Assembly (NCBI RefSeq): GCF_030317105.1
Contig: NZ_JASZYG010000017.1
Location: forward strand, 1 to 64,000
Length of the DNA: 64,000 nt
Source: Variovorax brevis
GTDB lineage: Bacteria > Pseudomonadota > Gammaproteobacteria > Burkholderiales > Burkholderiaceae_C
Direction: 5' to 3'
In this document: positions 1 to 9,903 of the stretch, one piece after another
Layout of the letters: each line of letters starts with the position of its first letter
Position numbering within the stretch: the first letter of the stretch is position 1
Position numbers and translations under genes: made by a program
The notes under the pieces: model-generated
What the model was told of the DNA's origin: nothing
Seen by the model: only the letters and a program-made list of their open reading frames with translations
Database searches by the model: none

Positions 1-192
1 ACTGTTCACTGCGTGCATCGCTGCCTTGGGTTGATGGTTGATCGTCATACCTACCTCGTTGCTCACTGATCTCTCGGGGGTAGGTGTAGCAGGTCATATT
101 GGCACAGGGGGCCCAGTGGGGCAGCATTGGGCAAGCCTGCATGCCCCGATGAGTACGGCTGCAATATGTGCAATCGCACTCGCAGCTACTTT

Positions 193-1524
193 TTATAGAG
201 GACGACTAACTAAGCCGGCGATGATGACGAACAAGGTCCACGCGCAAAACTTCGCGAACTGCCGAAACTCAGTGCGCAAGTTGGCAAGGTCCTTAGCAAG
301 CAACTCCACGGCAGAGGCATCCGCAGGTCCGGTTTTCCGATCCAGGTCGTCGAAACTGTCGGTAAGCGGCGTTGGATCGAACGAGGGATAAATGGCTTGC
401 ATGAACTGGCAGCGCGCGCGGTAAAGCGCAAATTGATGACCGACCAGCATTCCTTCCAGTTCTTCTCGACTGTCCTTCTTGGACAGCACACTCGCGTTAA
501 ATAGGGCAGCAAAAGCGAATCGTGGACACCCGAGGTCGTGTGGCTGCCTTTCCCTTGCTTTGGCTGCCAACATCTGCTTTGGATCCATGTTGCCATGGGC
601 ATAGTGGGAGCATCGTATCGCGAGGTCTGGGTCATCAACCGGTCCAATGAAGTGCTGCTTTCCGTTCTCATACACCTTCCCGAAAAGTGCGCCGATGATG
701 CAGCGATACTCTTCAACGAAGGTCAGATCGGTGTAGATCCCCTCTTGGTCCTCTCCTTCTTTGGAAAACATTCGGGTCACTCGTACCGACTTGAGCCGGT
801 TGAGCAGGTCGCGAACCCTTTGTTCTTCGGCATACGCGTAGAACCTGAACGGATTTACCGCAACGAGCAACTGGTGCATCACATGAATCCACTCTGAATT
901 CAAGGGAGTGGTCGCAGCGAGCTCAAAAACTCCTTTTTGAACATCCATGCGGATCATGTCTGGGCCGTCCATGCTGTCGTTGTCGAGGCTCAGGTTCGGA
1001 TTCGTCGCTGAGTAATGGACGAGCCTAAGCAACCGGTCGTAGGGGATGTCCTCGAAGGGGGGGGTGCGAAGGTAGACGTCCCCCAGCAACGCTCGTCGAC
1101 CCGGATTTCTCATCAATGTCGAAATCTCGTCGTCATCCCCCTCAAGCGCCAGGCGCCTTGCCTCTCGTGCATCGAGCCCTGCAAGTTTGCCGAAATAGCT
1201 TGCTTCGCTTGCTGCGGTGTTGGCGATGACCGAAAGCCGCAGCGCCTTGTCATACTCCGTGTCGTCGGAACCGGCTTTACCCTTTGCATATAGGTCTTCA
1301 AGGAGCTTTCCAGAACAAGCGTTCTTTGCCAAGGCCAGATTGATCAGGCGGTCCTGACGGGCAGCAAGAGCCTGTTCAAGCTCCTCGTGCCCCCCAATCA
1401 AGCCCGGACGGTTTGTGGTGAAAAACGTTCCGTATTCGTCCAACGCTTGAGCCACAACATCACACGACGCAAAGCGAAGCCGAGCAACGGTAAGTGGCGA
1501 ATGAGTACTGAAGTCCCAGCTCAT
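193..1524 (-). CDS. hypothetical protein, predicted tail-anchored
   Basis: I do not recognise this 443-residue protein. It is mostly charged and helical, with no visible Walker, nuclease or HTH motif. The last ~20 residues (CAWTLFVIIAGLVSRPL) form one hydrophobic segment, which suggests a C-terminal membrane anchor with a cytoplasmic body. I chose the ATG at 1524 (MSWDF) because a GGAG lies 9 nt upstream; an ATG five codons further out (1539) lacks a convincing ribosome binding site. A decayed recombinase lies just upstream on the same strand, so this may be cargo of an old integration. Confidence 0.6.
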   Translation of the reverse strand: MSWDFSTHSPLTVARLRFASCDVVAQALDEYGTFFTTNRPGLIGGHEELEQALAARQDRLINLALAKNACSGKLLEDLYAKGKAGSDDTEYDKALRLSVIANTAASEASYFGKLAGLDAREARRLALEGDDDEISTLMRNPGRRALLGDVYLRTPPFEDIPYDRLLRLVHYSATNPNLSLDNDSMDGPDMIRMDVQKGVFELAATTPLNSEWIHVMHQLLVAVNPFRFYAYAEEQRVRDLLNRLKSVRVTRMFSKEGEDQEGIYTDLTFVEEYRCIIGALFGKVYENGKQHFIGPVDDPDLAIRCSHYAHGNMDPKQMLAAKARERQPHDLGCPRFAFAALFNASVLSKKDSREELEGMLVGHQFALYRARCQFMQAIYPSFDPTPLTDSFDDLDRKTGPADASAVELLAKDLANLRTEFRQFAKFCAWTLFVIIAGLVSRPL

Positions 1525-1702
1525 GTTCTCGTACTCCATTTCGCAAGCACTTCGGCTTCTGCACGAGTATTGCGGTGTTGGGGATCAGAAAGCGGGGGGC
1601 GAGCCTGCATAGTCAATCTCCAAAGGCCCAGCATAGGCCGGCCCCGCCTTCGAGCGCAATCCCGAACAATGACAGTGCCGGCGGGGGCTCGCGGCGATAG
1701 CC

Positions 1703-2128
1703 TCACAGCGCATCGGTGAAGATCGTATTGAGCACGCGGGGATTCACATCTAGATAGTCGTCCGTGTGGATCGGCATGCTCTGGGAGCCGCTGGACCAAT
1801 TCGATGCCGTGCCCTTGCGCAACCAGACGCGTGGCGAAAGTGCGGCGGACCGAATGGCTTGAGCAATCGCTGAGTCCGGCATCGTGATACAGCCGCGATA
1901 TGTGGGCCTGCAAGCTGTCGCACGCCAAGTAGGTTCCTCCTGTCCATCTGCCATGTGTCGGCGCTTGCCAGACAACTCGAACGCGGAGCCCTTGTGCGTG
2001 AGGATCAGGGCGGTTTCGGGACTTAGGCGATACCGCCTCCGATCCAACTCCGTGCCATGACCCTTCGCCCATCCATACTCGAAGTAGCGGTCAAGAGCTT
2101 CCAGCATCCGCTTGTGCGTGAGGGACAC
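1703..2128 (-). pseudogene. tyrosine recombinase/integrase remnant, frameshifted
   Basis: Pieces of the C-terminal catalytic domain of a phage-type integrase are spread over two reading frames. The first frame holds the N-terminal part of the fragment (MSLTHKRMLEALDRYFEYGW). A second frame holds HSVRRTFATRLVAQGHGIEL, the RxxR/H box. The first frame resumes for DDYLDVNPRVLNTIFTDAL, which matches the region after the active-site tyrosine. At least two indels are needed to restore one frame, and the first catalytic arginine region is missing. It is probably a dead integrase marking an older insertion event. Confidence 0.65.
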
Positions 2129-2184
2129 GCAGCGCTGGCCGTTGCCTTGCGCGCGATGGGCAAACGGCTGGAGCTAAGGCTGGC

Positions 2185-2973
2185 CTAGCGCGCTTGCTCC
2201 CCGCGTCTCCTTGGGAAAAGGCTATCCAGCAACTCGTCTGGATCTTCGTCGTCACCCACTATAGGCGGCAGGATGATCGTGTCGCGGCTCGGTGAGTAGC
2301 GCGCACCCCGCGCGATGAGGACTTCCAGGACGTGCCTGTCGGCGCCACGCGCGACAAACCTCTCAAGGACCTCCGGCGTGACATCGACCCCATCTGGTTG
2401 GCTGAAGACCTGCGCCGCCTTTTGGTCGGGCGTCATGGTTTTGTCCATGAAGTCCCGAAGCAGGTCGAGCGGGTAGCCTGCAATGGCCCTGTGGCCGATG
2501 CCCGTCGTCCTTGTCTGGACTTCAAAGAACGGGCCCCTCAGGTCGAATGGGCCATCCCAGTCGATGTGGAAGTGTGTTGGGGTCTCCCTGATGCCGGGCT
2601 CAAATGCCTCCCGGTGCCATGACAAGCACAGGGCCATCCGGCTGTTCAGCTCGAGTAGCCAAGCGTCGCCATCGGTCGTCGAAAAGATCACCAGCGGAAC
2701 GCCCTTTAGGGCGTTCGTGTTGGCCAAGAACACCGACCGCCCGGATTGGGCGTGCTGGACCACCTTGGCGCACTGTTCCAGCAGTTCTTCGCGCAACGAT
2801 TTGCGGGATGCGGCTGCTGCGCAGAGCGTGACGTGGTGCCAGTGCTCGTACCCGGCTTGCCGGGCAACGAGATTGAGCAGGTCGGCATGCTTGCCGCCGC
2901 CCTTGCGTTGGAGCTTCTTGGCTTGTTTCTTGAGCGCCTCGATTTTTTGAGGCGACGTGGGGATATAGCGCAT
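2185..2973 (-). CDS. hypothetical protein with glyoxalase-associated-like N-terminus
   Basis: A 262-residue soluble protein. The N-terminal ~50 residues (lysine-rich helix, then LLNLVARQAGYEHWHHV) resemble the small helical domain seen at the N-terminus of some plasmid proteins annotated as glyoxalase-related; I cannot assign an activity. The start is the ATG at 2973 (MRYIPTS), with AGGAA 7 nt upstream. The longer frame upstream lacks a good start site. The C-terminus is acidic, then basic (PRRRGEQAR). It stands alone between a recombinase remnant and a CoiA-like gene on the same strand. Confidence 0.6.
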   Translation of the reverse strand: MRYIPTSPQKIEALKKQAKKLQRKGGGKHADLLNLVARQAGYEHWHHVTLCAAAASRKSLREELLEQCAKVVQHAQSGRSVFLANTNALKGVPLVIFSTTDGDAWLLELNSRMALCLSWHREAFEPGIRETPTHFHIDWDGPFDLRGPFFEVQTRTTGIGHRAIAGYPLDLLRDFMDKTMTPDQKAAQVFSQPDGVDVTPEVLERFVARGADRHVLEVLIARGARYSPSRDTIILPPIVGDDEDPDELLDSLFPRRRGEQAR

Positions 2974-3174
2974 GGCAGATTCCTGTTCTGCATGCGAACG
3001 CATGGTGCTCACTGCCACGGTCCGCACGCAAACGGGAACCTGGTGGATGGGGGTTCTACAGCCGTCCCGCGAGGGTTTGCTTCAAGTGAGCAGCAGGCGT
3101 CGGTGTTGCGCCGCCGTAAAGGATACAACAAGAAACATTCGTGGTTGAACTGGAACACCTCAAACTTTGGCCGA

Positions 3175-4236
3175 TCATGCCGGCCAGCGGATGGCCAATA
3201 GTTCCGTCCAGTTGCTGGCCGATCTGACGGAGCGGGATAGGGGGCTCAGATACCCCATCGCTTGGTTCAAATCAGCCAGCACGTACACGCCCAACTCCAG
3301 ATCGGCCTGGCCGATGCGGGCAGGAATGGATTCGTCCCAGCCGTCCTCCAAGATGGGCCACGGCGCCATCACATGGCGCCCGTCCTTGTGCATGAACAAC
3401 ACCCACGCCGAGCCGTCCATGAGGCCGTAGAACATGAAAGCGCGGCGAGGCTTGCGCCACTGCGCCCACGGCGACTCGTCGAATTCAACAGGCGGCGGCG
3501 GTGGCGGTGGGGGCGTCGGCGCCGGCGGTGGCAGCCAACCGCCCATGCGGCGCAGCGCCGCCACTTCTGCTTGCACGCGCGCTTGAGCTTGGGCGGACTG
3601 GGTGAGCAACTGCAGCACCTCGGCCCGCTTGGCTTCCACATCGGGCAGCCGCAGCCACTGGAAAGTCCCCGCGTGCGCGATGTAGTGCTTGGCGGCCGCG
3701 AGATCGCGCAGGTGCGACGTATCTGGGGGCAGGGGCACCTGAACGACGAGACCGCCTTGCAAAGGCTCGATGGCATCCAGCGATGCGCGGCTCAGCCCTC
3801 CCACTTCGACGAAGACCCGTACATGGGTGCCGGACGCCAAGGCCAGCAGGCCGGCCGGCGCATGCTGTGCGGGCTTGGCTTCCCAGCGCTGCGCCGTGGC
3901 GGTGCCGGGGTCATGTTCAAAGGTCTCCTGCAGCACCGGCAGCGGGGGCCGTGTCGAAACGCGCACGCGCATCGTTGGCAGTCGCAACTGCGGCATGTCC
4001 TGCAGCACCTCGATGGCGAGGCGGCGCAACAGGTTCACGGCCCCGGCGAAGCAGTCGGGGCGCTCTTGGCTGGCCTCGTGCGCGAAATGCGGCCGCCTGA
4101 CATCGCCGCGCCGGGCGACCAAGGGCGCCCCGCACGCTTCGCAGAAGCAGCCGCATGCTGCGCCTCGCGGCACATCGCCCACGAATCGGATCACGCCGTT
4201 CGCATCGACGCCGGCGAAGATTGAGAGTGAATCCAT
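3175..4236 (-). CDS. CoiA-like competence/nuclease-family protein
   Basis: This 353-residue protein has the N-terminal signature of the CoiA-like family: a zinc-knuckle CFCEACGAPL near residues 30-40, then RRPHFAH, then a helix with AVNLLRRLAIEVL. In the family this forms a restriction-endonuclease-like domain, and CoiA helps DNA uptake in Gram-positive competence. Here the role is unknown. Residues ~235-250 are a run of prolines (TPPPPPPPPVEF) linking to a C-terminal domain I do not recognise. The ATG at 4236 opens the conserved region. Plasmid copies are common in Burkholderiales accessory regions. Confidence 0.65.
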   Translation of the reverse strand: MDSLSIFAGVDANGVIRFVGDVPRGAACGCFCEACGAPLVARRGDVRRPHFAHEASQERPDCFAGAVNLLRRLAIEVLQDMPQLRLPTMRVRVSTRPPLPVLQETFEHDPGTATAQRWEAKPAQHAPAGLLALASGTHVRVFVEVGGLSRASLDAIEPLQGGLVVQVPLPPDTSHLRDLAAAKHYIAHAGTFQWLRLPDVEAKRAEVLQLLTQSAQAQARVQAEVAALRRMGGWLPPPAPTPPPPPPPPVEFDESPWAQWRKPRRAFMFYGLMDGSAWVLFMHKDGRHVMAPWPILEDGWDESIPARIGQADLELGVYVLADLNQAMGYLSPLSRSVRSASNWTELLAIRWPA

Positions 4237-4634
4237 GGCCGTCGATTCTGCTTGCGCTCGGGCTCAGGCGCCCACGCGCCCACGCCCGGCGAACCAACCT
4301 CTTTGAATGCCAGTCGGCGGCAGTACCAATGCCGACGAGCCATGCGTATCGGCCAAGGCTATCGACGCAACTCCGCGCATGGACAAGATGAACGGCCAGT
4401 CGCGCGAGGGAAAAGACGTACAGACCGCGGAGGTGAACGCCAGGAAGGGGCAGAACGCCAAAAGTGATTTCTGGGGGTGCGCCCAATATCCTGGATGCAG
4501 GGGGAGACGCCCGATTGCATTGTCCTTCTTGGCAAGTTGTCGTGGTCCCCAACCCTCTGCCATGGCGCGCGTTCCAAAGCGAAGCGTCTGCGCCCGCGCT
4601 TGCTTGCGAAGCGAGATCGCAGGCCTGCGATCTC

Positions 4635-4985
4635 CTAGATCGACGTGAAAACCGCCCCATTGGCCGCCGGTTGCGCCTCGGCGTTTTCGTAAGCACGAAT
4701 GACACCCCGGAGCCACTCGCACTCGCGCTCGAGCGATGAGACCCAAGCGCGCGCCTGCCGGGCTTCGTTGAAGGCCTGCTCGTGCAGGGCCGACATGCCC
4801 CAGCGGCTCTCGAACCACAGCGCGAACTGGACCGCGCGCGGCGCGTGGCCGACGGCGATGTAGCGCTGCAGGGTGCGCAGGCTCACGCCCAGGTGGCGCG
4901 CGATGTTCTTGCGCGGCTCGACCTGGTCGGCCAACAAAAAGGCCAGCGGCGGCAGCCGCGCCCCCGACGGACAAAGTAATCCCAT
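4635..4985 (-). CDS. small HTH DNA-binding protein
   Basis: A 116-residue protein with a probable helix-turn-helix at about residues 25-45 (RKNIARHLGVSLRTLQRYIA), followed by a helical tail rich in Glu and Arg. It is likely a local transcriptional regulator. The start is the ATG at 4985, with a strong AGGAGG 6 nt upstream; the reading frame extends 56 codons further but that part has no coding character. The target is unknown. No convincing gene lies immediately upstream, so it may be autoregulated. Confidence 0.6.
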   Translation of the reverse strand: MGLLCPSGARLPPLAFLLADQVEPRKNIARHLGVSLRTLQRYIAVGHAPRAVQFALWFESRWGMSALHEQAFNEARQARAWVSSLERECEWLRGVIRAYENAEAQPAANGAVFTSI

Positions 4986-5487
4986 GGCAACCTCCTGAGG
5001 CAGAACTTCCTGATGCAGCGGTGGCCACCGCGCCGCGGCCGCACGCGGCGGTGTCAACTTGTCGCGCGGCTGGGGAGCCCTGCCCTCCCCTCGCCCTGAA
5101 GGGCCTGGCTTTTTCAGGCGGGAGGGGATGAAATGAACATAACCCCCAACCATTCGACAGACAGGAAATCGACAACCAAGGCACCAAGGTCAGTCGTTTG
5201 TGAAAGGCTGCATCCGCGCGTCGCGTTCTGGTGGTCAGGGCCCGGTGCGGACTTCTCCAAGCCCACCGGGAACGGCAGGTCTCCCGCATCAAGCGGACGC
5301 AGCCTCGATGTCGGCATTCGCTGCAGTCCCGCGGCTCGATCCGGGCCAGGAGCGGCCTCTCGGCCGCGTCGCGCGATTCGCACCGCGAGCAGCCGTTCTC
5401 AAGGGCTGCGTGGCCGCTAAGACCTTCGCGCGGTCGACACGCTGATCAGTTTCTCGGATTGAAGCGAAGTTTGCGGAACCTCGACGC
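4986..5487. other. intergenic, nothing recognised
   Basis: About 500 bp with open frames on both strands, but none has a start, ribosome site and amino-acid composition typical of a real protein. The region beside 4985 carries the promoter side of the HTH gene. Confidence 0.4.
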
Positions 5488-5706
5488 CTACGCGGCGTTC
5501 GCGGGAAGCCTGAGATGATTCTTGAGTTCGACAAAGTCGCCATCCACCTTGGCGGCCGAGAGATATTGTCTCCAACGAACCTGACGCGTCTGGCCTGCAC
5601 GTACTTTGGTTTCGTGGATGAGCCGAGGCCTGTCCGCCGGGACGAACGCCGTCGGCAGACGCATGTCGGGGCGCACGTCAGCTATCAGGACGCACAATAT
5701 CGACAT
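5488..5706 (-). CDS. small hypothetical protein (72 aa)
   Basis: A 72-residue frame starting MSILCVLIADVRPDMRLP, with a purine-rich stretch (GGGGGTGG) upstream of the ATG at 5706. The composition is protein-like (hydrophobic N-terminus, basic middle RQVRWRQYL, C-terminal FVELKNHLRLP). I recognise no family. The short length and lack of context make it tentative. It could be a fragment of a decayed gene, since the flanks contain no intact neighbours. Confidence 0.35.
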   Translation of the reverse strand: MSILCVLIADVRPDMRLPTAFVPADRPRLIHETKVRAGQTRQVRWRQYLSAAKVDGDFVELKNHLRLPANAA

Positions 5707-6032
5707 CGAAGAGCCACCCCCTGACCGATTGCGTGAAACGATCGAGTCGTGGGATGTGCTGACCCGGCTATTACCAGGCCCGTCTGGGCGACTGGACATT
5801 TCCTTCTCGCAACTGCGCGCCGTGGGCATCACGGTTCATGGCACGCCGCTGACGCTCCGGGCGCTGGAGCTCATGGCTGCGGACGGAAACGACCACCAAC
5901 ATGCTTGCGTTCCCCAAGAGCGAGCAAGCAGCAGTACGGCCGCCGAGCACCTGGCGCAGGTTCCTGCGCTGGCTCATCGTGCAAGAAACGGCGGGACCCG
6001 CTGCTGCCGACCTTCCGCGAGGTGTGACACCC
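5707..6032. other. intergenic, nothing recognised
   Basis: A 326-bp stretch without a supported gene, hairpin or repeat that I could identify. Confidence 0.35.
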
Positions 6033-6335
6033 CTACTCGTCTTCGCCCACTTCCCGGAAGCTGCAGCGCGTCGGCGTGAGGCTCAGGATGAGGCGCTGCA
6101 TAGAAGCCATGGAAGCGATCTTCTGGCCAACCTGCATTGCCTCCTCTCGCGACGAGAGGTTCTTGATGTGGGCTTGCTCGTAGACCACCCGTCTCTCGCC
6201 ATCTGGTGAGCGCAGGCCGCCCACCCAGTGGATGCCGCCTACCTCGCCAACCTGGATCTCCACCCACTCGTGCAGCTCGTGTGGGAGCTCGAAGGACAGG
6301 TCATAGGGGAAGGTGGATGCGGTGGGGTCTTGCAT
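6033..6335 (-). CDS. small hypothetical protein (100 aa)
   Basis: A 100-residue soluble protein starting MQDPTASTFPYDLSFELP, with alternating hydrophobic strands (EWVEIQVGEVGGIHWVGG) and a helical C-terminal half (EEAMQVGQKIASMASMQRLI). The composition is convincing for a real protein but I recognise no family. An incomplete frame (ending at 6344) with coding-like composition lies directly upstream on the same strand, so the gene may be the last member of a decayed small operon. Confidence 0.5.
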   Translation of the reverse strand: MQDPTASTFPYDLSFELPHELHEWVEIQVGEVGGIHWVGGLRSPDGERRVVYEQAHIKNLSSREEAMQVGQKIASMASMQRLILSLTPTRCSFREVGEDE

Positions 6336-6629
6336 GCGCGGGATTATGGATGGCTAGCCTGCCTCTCCCCAGGAAGTTGATTGCTTCTTCCGTCTGGGCC
6401 CTTCAGCACGAGCCGGTCGCGCACTCCTTCCTGGAGCTTGGGAGGCAAGAATTCAGTAACCAGCAAGAACGGCGGCAATCCGTCTGTCTGGTTTTTGACA
6501 TTCCTGGGGTGCGAGCCCGTGATTCTGTCCCTTCCCGGGATTTTTGAGCGACTGGACGGCCGGTGACGAACGGCCGGTGGCGCGCTACGCTTGGAACTGT
6601 TGGCAACCTGGCCGCAATAGGAGGGACTC

Positions 6630-7313
6630 ATGTCCGTCAAAGCGTTCCGTGCGTTGGTGGCAGCGCTCCTTCTGGCTCATAGTACTCAGGGCGGTGCTGC
6701 GGAGCCAGCTGCAGGTGGGGCGCCCGCTGACGCAACCGCCTCGGCGGCAGGCCAGCCCAACAGGCACACGGTGATGTGTGTTGCCGAGGGGGCCAAGCCA
6801 CCGGACGGTTTTGCGCCGGTGCTCGTCATGTCGACCGCGGGCGGACCCGCGCCGAACTTGTGTCAATGCAAGAGCGACTCTCCCTTCGTCAACATGACGC
6901 TGAGCACCATCACTGGGATGGGAGCCTACAAGGTGCTGAAGTTCACCCACGAGACAACAACGGCCGACATCAAGAGGATCATGGCGATGTACGAGGTGCC
7001 ACCCAGAACAATCGCAAAGACAGCGCCGCGCATCAAGACCTTTTTGACGAGCAAGGCAGTGAGGCGGCTATCTGTGGGTGGCGTTGCTCTCAGTGCGGTC
7101 GTTTTTGTCGAAGAGGCGACGATGGGTTACGTGAAATCTCAGATCGAACAGACGCGAGCCAACCTGCATTGGGCCCCGACCATGCCGCCTGAGCTGGCTG
7201 TCAAAGAGGCGCGCGGTTGCGGCGCCCTGGATCGGTTCATCGAGCTCGAGTTTCCCCGGACCATCGAGGTCGAAATGGTGCCAGCCGCGCCGGAACCGTC
7301 GCCAAGGAGATGA
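6630..7313 (+). CDS. exported hypothetical protein
   Basis: A 227-residue protein with a typical Sec signal peptide (RALVAALLLAHS...GGAAEP, cleavage near residue 24), so it is predicted to be periplasmic or secreted. The mature part has Cys residues at ~50, 77 and 79 that could form a disulfide and a short hydrophobic stretch (VRRLSVGGVALSAVVFV, ~145-160). AGGAGG lies 7 nt before the ATG. I recognise no family. The gene is monocistronic. Confidence 0.65.
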   Translation: MSVKAFRALVAALLLAHSTQGGAAEPAAGGAPADATASAAGQPNRHTVMCVAEGAKPPDGFAPVLVMSTAGGPAPNLCQCKSDSPFVNMTLSTITGMGAYKVLKFTHETTTADIKRIMAMYEVPPRTIAKTAPRIKTFLTSKAVRRLSVGGVALSAVVFVEEATMGYVKSQIEQTRANLHWAPTMPPELAVKEARGCGALDRFIELEFPRTIEVEMVPAAPEPSPRR

Positions 7314-7598
7314 AGGTGCGGTTGGCGCGCAAAGAAGTCGACATCTGGTTGCGCTGAACCCTCCTGCCATTCAATCCTTTGGGGATGCCATTTCCCCGTG
7401 TCGCGAGCAGAATCCACCGACCACGGCTGCTGCTGCGCGTGCTCCATTGCAGCCCGCGGAGTTCTTCCACAGGCATTTCAGGGCGCCCGCGCGCCAGGTC
7501 GGGCAGGCAGAAGGCCGGAGCGCCAAGTTTCAGACGACTTTTGGAACGTTGCTCATGGTGGCTCCTAGGTGCACTCTACTGCTCTGGTAAGCCCGTGG

Positions 7599-8630
7599 CT
7601 AGCTCCCGGCCGCGCTCGCGGAAGGGTCGATCCGGCGAAAGAAGGGCAAGTCGGGGTCGTCATCCACGGAGTACACGCAGCCTGGGAGCGGGACTGATCG
7701 ATCGACGGTCGTTGCGCGCGTGAGCCTGGAGTAAAAGGCCTTGCACAGATCCTCCAGCTGGGGGACGGTGATCTTCCATCGTTCATCACCCGTGTTGCAA
7801 AGGTATTGGCCGATGACGCTCGCAGTGACCAAGCCTTGGTAGTGCACGCTCCAGCTGCCCCTGTTGCTCTCGCGCTCGCTCAGCGTCTGCAGCGCCTCGA
7901 GGTGCTTGGATTCTCGAAGCGTGCTCAACAGGGGTTCGCTGGAAATTCGCGTCCCGTCCGGGTATTGATTGAAGACCGCGCCGAGTTCATTGATCTTTAT
8001 CTTCTGCAGGTCATTGTCCAGGTGTGCGGAGGTGTATTTCTGAGGGAGTTTGTCGCGGTGCCTTTCCAGGGCATCGTGCGCCCGAGCGAACAGCGATTCA
8101 GCTCTCTCGTAGGCCTTCGTGGACTTTCCGCCTGGAGTTTCGGCTTCCTCCATGTTGCGGATCTTCTTCCACTCTTGCGCTTGGCCCTCGTAAATGCCGC
8201 CTGCGTCAAGCGCAATCCACCCGCGTACGTTCAATACGAGCGCCGAATCGAAAGAGCCGATGGGAATCAGTCCGCTCACAGCCTCCAGTGCGGTCCCCAA
8301 TGCATCGAGTGCTAAGAGTTTGGGCTCTTCGGTGAGGGCTTCCAGTTTGAAAAGGGCGCCAGCCAGGCGTCGCGGGAGCTCTGGCCAGTGCGCGTAGCGA
8401 GCCGCGTAGATGAAGCCCCGGATTTGCTGAGCCTTGAAGGTGCTGATCGGCTCTATCAGCGCCTTCTTCAGTGTCACCACACTCGCGCCGAACAGATCTG
8501 CGAGTTTCGGGAGGCTCACGTCCTCCGGATTGCCTTCGCCGGGGTCGTCATGCTCGCTCAGCGACCAAAGGTATTCGCGGAAATCGGCACTGATGTCCGT
8601 CGTCCTTTCCTTTTTCTCGTTCCCTTCCAT
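7599..8630 (-). CDS. hypothetical protein, divergent from an exported protein
   Basis: A 343-residue soluble protein of unknown function. The start is the ATG at 8630 (MEGNEKKERT), with GGAGG ~9 nt upstream. Residues ~35-60 (LPKLADLFGASVVTLKKAL) could form a helix-turn-helix-like pair, but the rest is an alpha-helical, TPR-like array with no catalytic motif. It is transcribed divergently from the proline-rich exported protein at 8848. The shared intergenic region carries a perfect palindrome (8702-8725), so the N-terminal segment could be autoregulatory. Confidence 0.55.
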   Translation of the reverse strand: MEGNEKKERTTDISADFREYLWSLSEHDDPGEGNPEDVSLPKLADLFGASVVTLKKALIEPISTFKAQQIRGFIYAARYAHWPELPRRLAGALFKLEALTEEPKLLALDALGTALEAVSGLIPIGSFDSALVLNVRGWIALDAGGIYEGQAQEWKKIRNMEEAETPGGKSTKAYERAESLFARAHDALERHRDKLPQKYTSAHLDNDLQKIKINELGAVFNQYPDGTRISSEPLLSTLRESKHLEALQTLSERESNRGSWSVHYQGLVTASVIGQYLCNTGDERWKITVPQLEDLCKAFYSRLTRATTVDRSVPLPGCVYSVDDDPDLPFFRRIDPSASAAGS

Positions 8631-8701
8631 CGGACCGCCCCTCCGTTTTTGAGGAACCCGCGATGGTCCTCCAAACAGGGATCGTGTGCAAACAATCTCG
8701 C

Positions 8702-8725
8702 CGTCATTTGATGCGTCAAATGACG
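8702..8725. promoter_or_regulatory. perfect palindrome in divergent promoter region
   Basis: A 10-bp perfect inverted repeat, CGTCATTTGA and TCAAATGACG, with a 4-nt spacer. It lies between the divergent starts at 8630 (-) and 8848 (+), at 72 and 123 bp respectively. The position and symmetry suggest an operator for a dimeric regulator. A terminator is less likely because no T-run follows on either strand and no gene ends here. Confidence 0.5.
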
Positions 8726-8847
8726 AACTCATCGGCGGACGTGCTTTTTCGACCAATCGGATCCAGCTCCTTTCAATAACGGGAAGCCTGCGGCAGCGCG
8801 GGCGAAGCCGCCCAACCCGGGCAATTCAACCCTCACTGAAAGCAAGC

Positions 8848-9549
8848 ATGAAACACTTCATCGCCCTGTCTTTTGCGGTCAGCATTGGGACCGCCTTCGC
8901 AGCCCAGTCAATGAACGGCCCGATCGGCACCGGAGCCGGACGTGCTCCAATGGAGCGCTCTGCGCCGACGCGCGTTGCGCCGATCGTCCGGCCTGCACCA
9001 CCGCCAGCGATGGCCGCGCCCCGGGCAGCCGCACCGCCTGTGGCGCCCCGCCCGCCTGCGCCCGTTCAGATGTCGCGCCCACCCATCGTGAGCGCTATCC
9101 CGCCTGCTCCGCGCTTGGAGCCGGCGCGCAAGGAGCCGAGCCCGGCCAAGTCGGCCAGCCCCGCCCCGGCCTTGGCGGCCAAGCCCTTGGAATTACCCGC
9201 GGCCCCACCGCCGGCAACCGCCCAGCAGCCGGGCGCCACCTTCAAGGCAGAAGCCGAACTCAAGCAGGGCAAACTGTCCACGACGGGCGACTACAGCGAC
9301 GCCAAGCGCGGGGTCCGAGTGAACGTGGTCACCGACAACGATCAGCGCATGACGCACCTCGAGGCGGATGTGTCGGTGGCCAGGAAGGACCGCACAGTGA
9401 TCGATGCCGGGATCACGCAGGACAACGGGAAGACATCTCGGGCGAGCGCTGGCGTGCGCCGTCCGAACGGCGACCAGGGTGGCGTCGTGGTGTACCCGCA
9501 GTCCAACGGGGGCACCGATTTCGGAGCCTGGTGGCTCTGGCAGTTCTGA
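8848..9549 (+). CDS. exported proline/alanine-rich protein
   Basis: A 233-residue protein with a signal peptide (MKHFIALSFAVSIGTAFAAQS). A long Pro/Ala-rich low-complexity segment follows (~35-140), then a C-terminal ~85-residue domain with beta-strand-like repeats (GDYSDAKRGVRVNVVTDND, THLEADVSVARKDRTVIDAG), ending in Trp-rich FGAWWLWQF. The aromatic C-terminus and alternating strands hint at an outer-membrane association, but no family is recognised. I chose the ATG at 8848 because the signal peptide begins there; the upstream extension of the frame crosses the divergent palindrome. Confidence 0.6.
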   Translation: MKHFIALSFAVSIGTAFAAQSMNGPIGTGAGRAPMERSAPTRVAPIVRPAPPPAMAAPRAAAPPVAPRPPAPVQMSRPPIVSAIPPAPRLEPARKEPSPAKSASPAPALAAKPLELPAAPPPATAQQPGATFKAEAELKQGKLSTTGDYSDAKRGVRVNVVTDNDQRMTHLEADVSVARKDRTVIDAGITQDNGKTSRASAGVRRPNGDQGGVVVYPQSNGGTDFGAWWLWQF

Positions 9550-9903
9550 GCATTCCCTGGCAGCACCAGCGGCCGGCAAGAAAAGCCTTGCTGGCCGCTG
9601 AGCAGATGATCGGCCGCACTGCGCGGCGTGGCCATCCGCTTCGAGCGAGCTGGGGTAACTCGCTATGTTTGGGGCTGTGGTTGACCGGCCTCAAATCGCT
9701 CCAGGAAGTCCCCTGCGATCTTTGGGGTAACGGGCTGGGCATTGGCCACATTCGGCTGAAATTCCATTGAGGCGCCAGCAACAACGTACAGAGCAACTAC
9801 GGCCATCCGTGGGCTCCGAACACCTGGCGATGGACCTGGGCCTCAGGACTTGAGTGACGGCTCAGGGCACGGAGCCGACGGACAGGTGCACGCCTCATGA
9901 CTG
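9550..9903. other. intergenic, nothing recognised
   Basis: A 354-bp gap between the exported protein and the duplicated IS110 end. I see no gene or strong hairpin. Confidence 0.4.

Noticed and set aside
6344..6640. 98-residue minus-strand frame upstream of the 6033-6335 gene
   Set aside because: The last ~50 residues look coding, but there is no credible start or ribosome site. It is perhaps a decayed partner gene.
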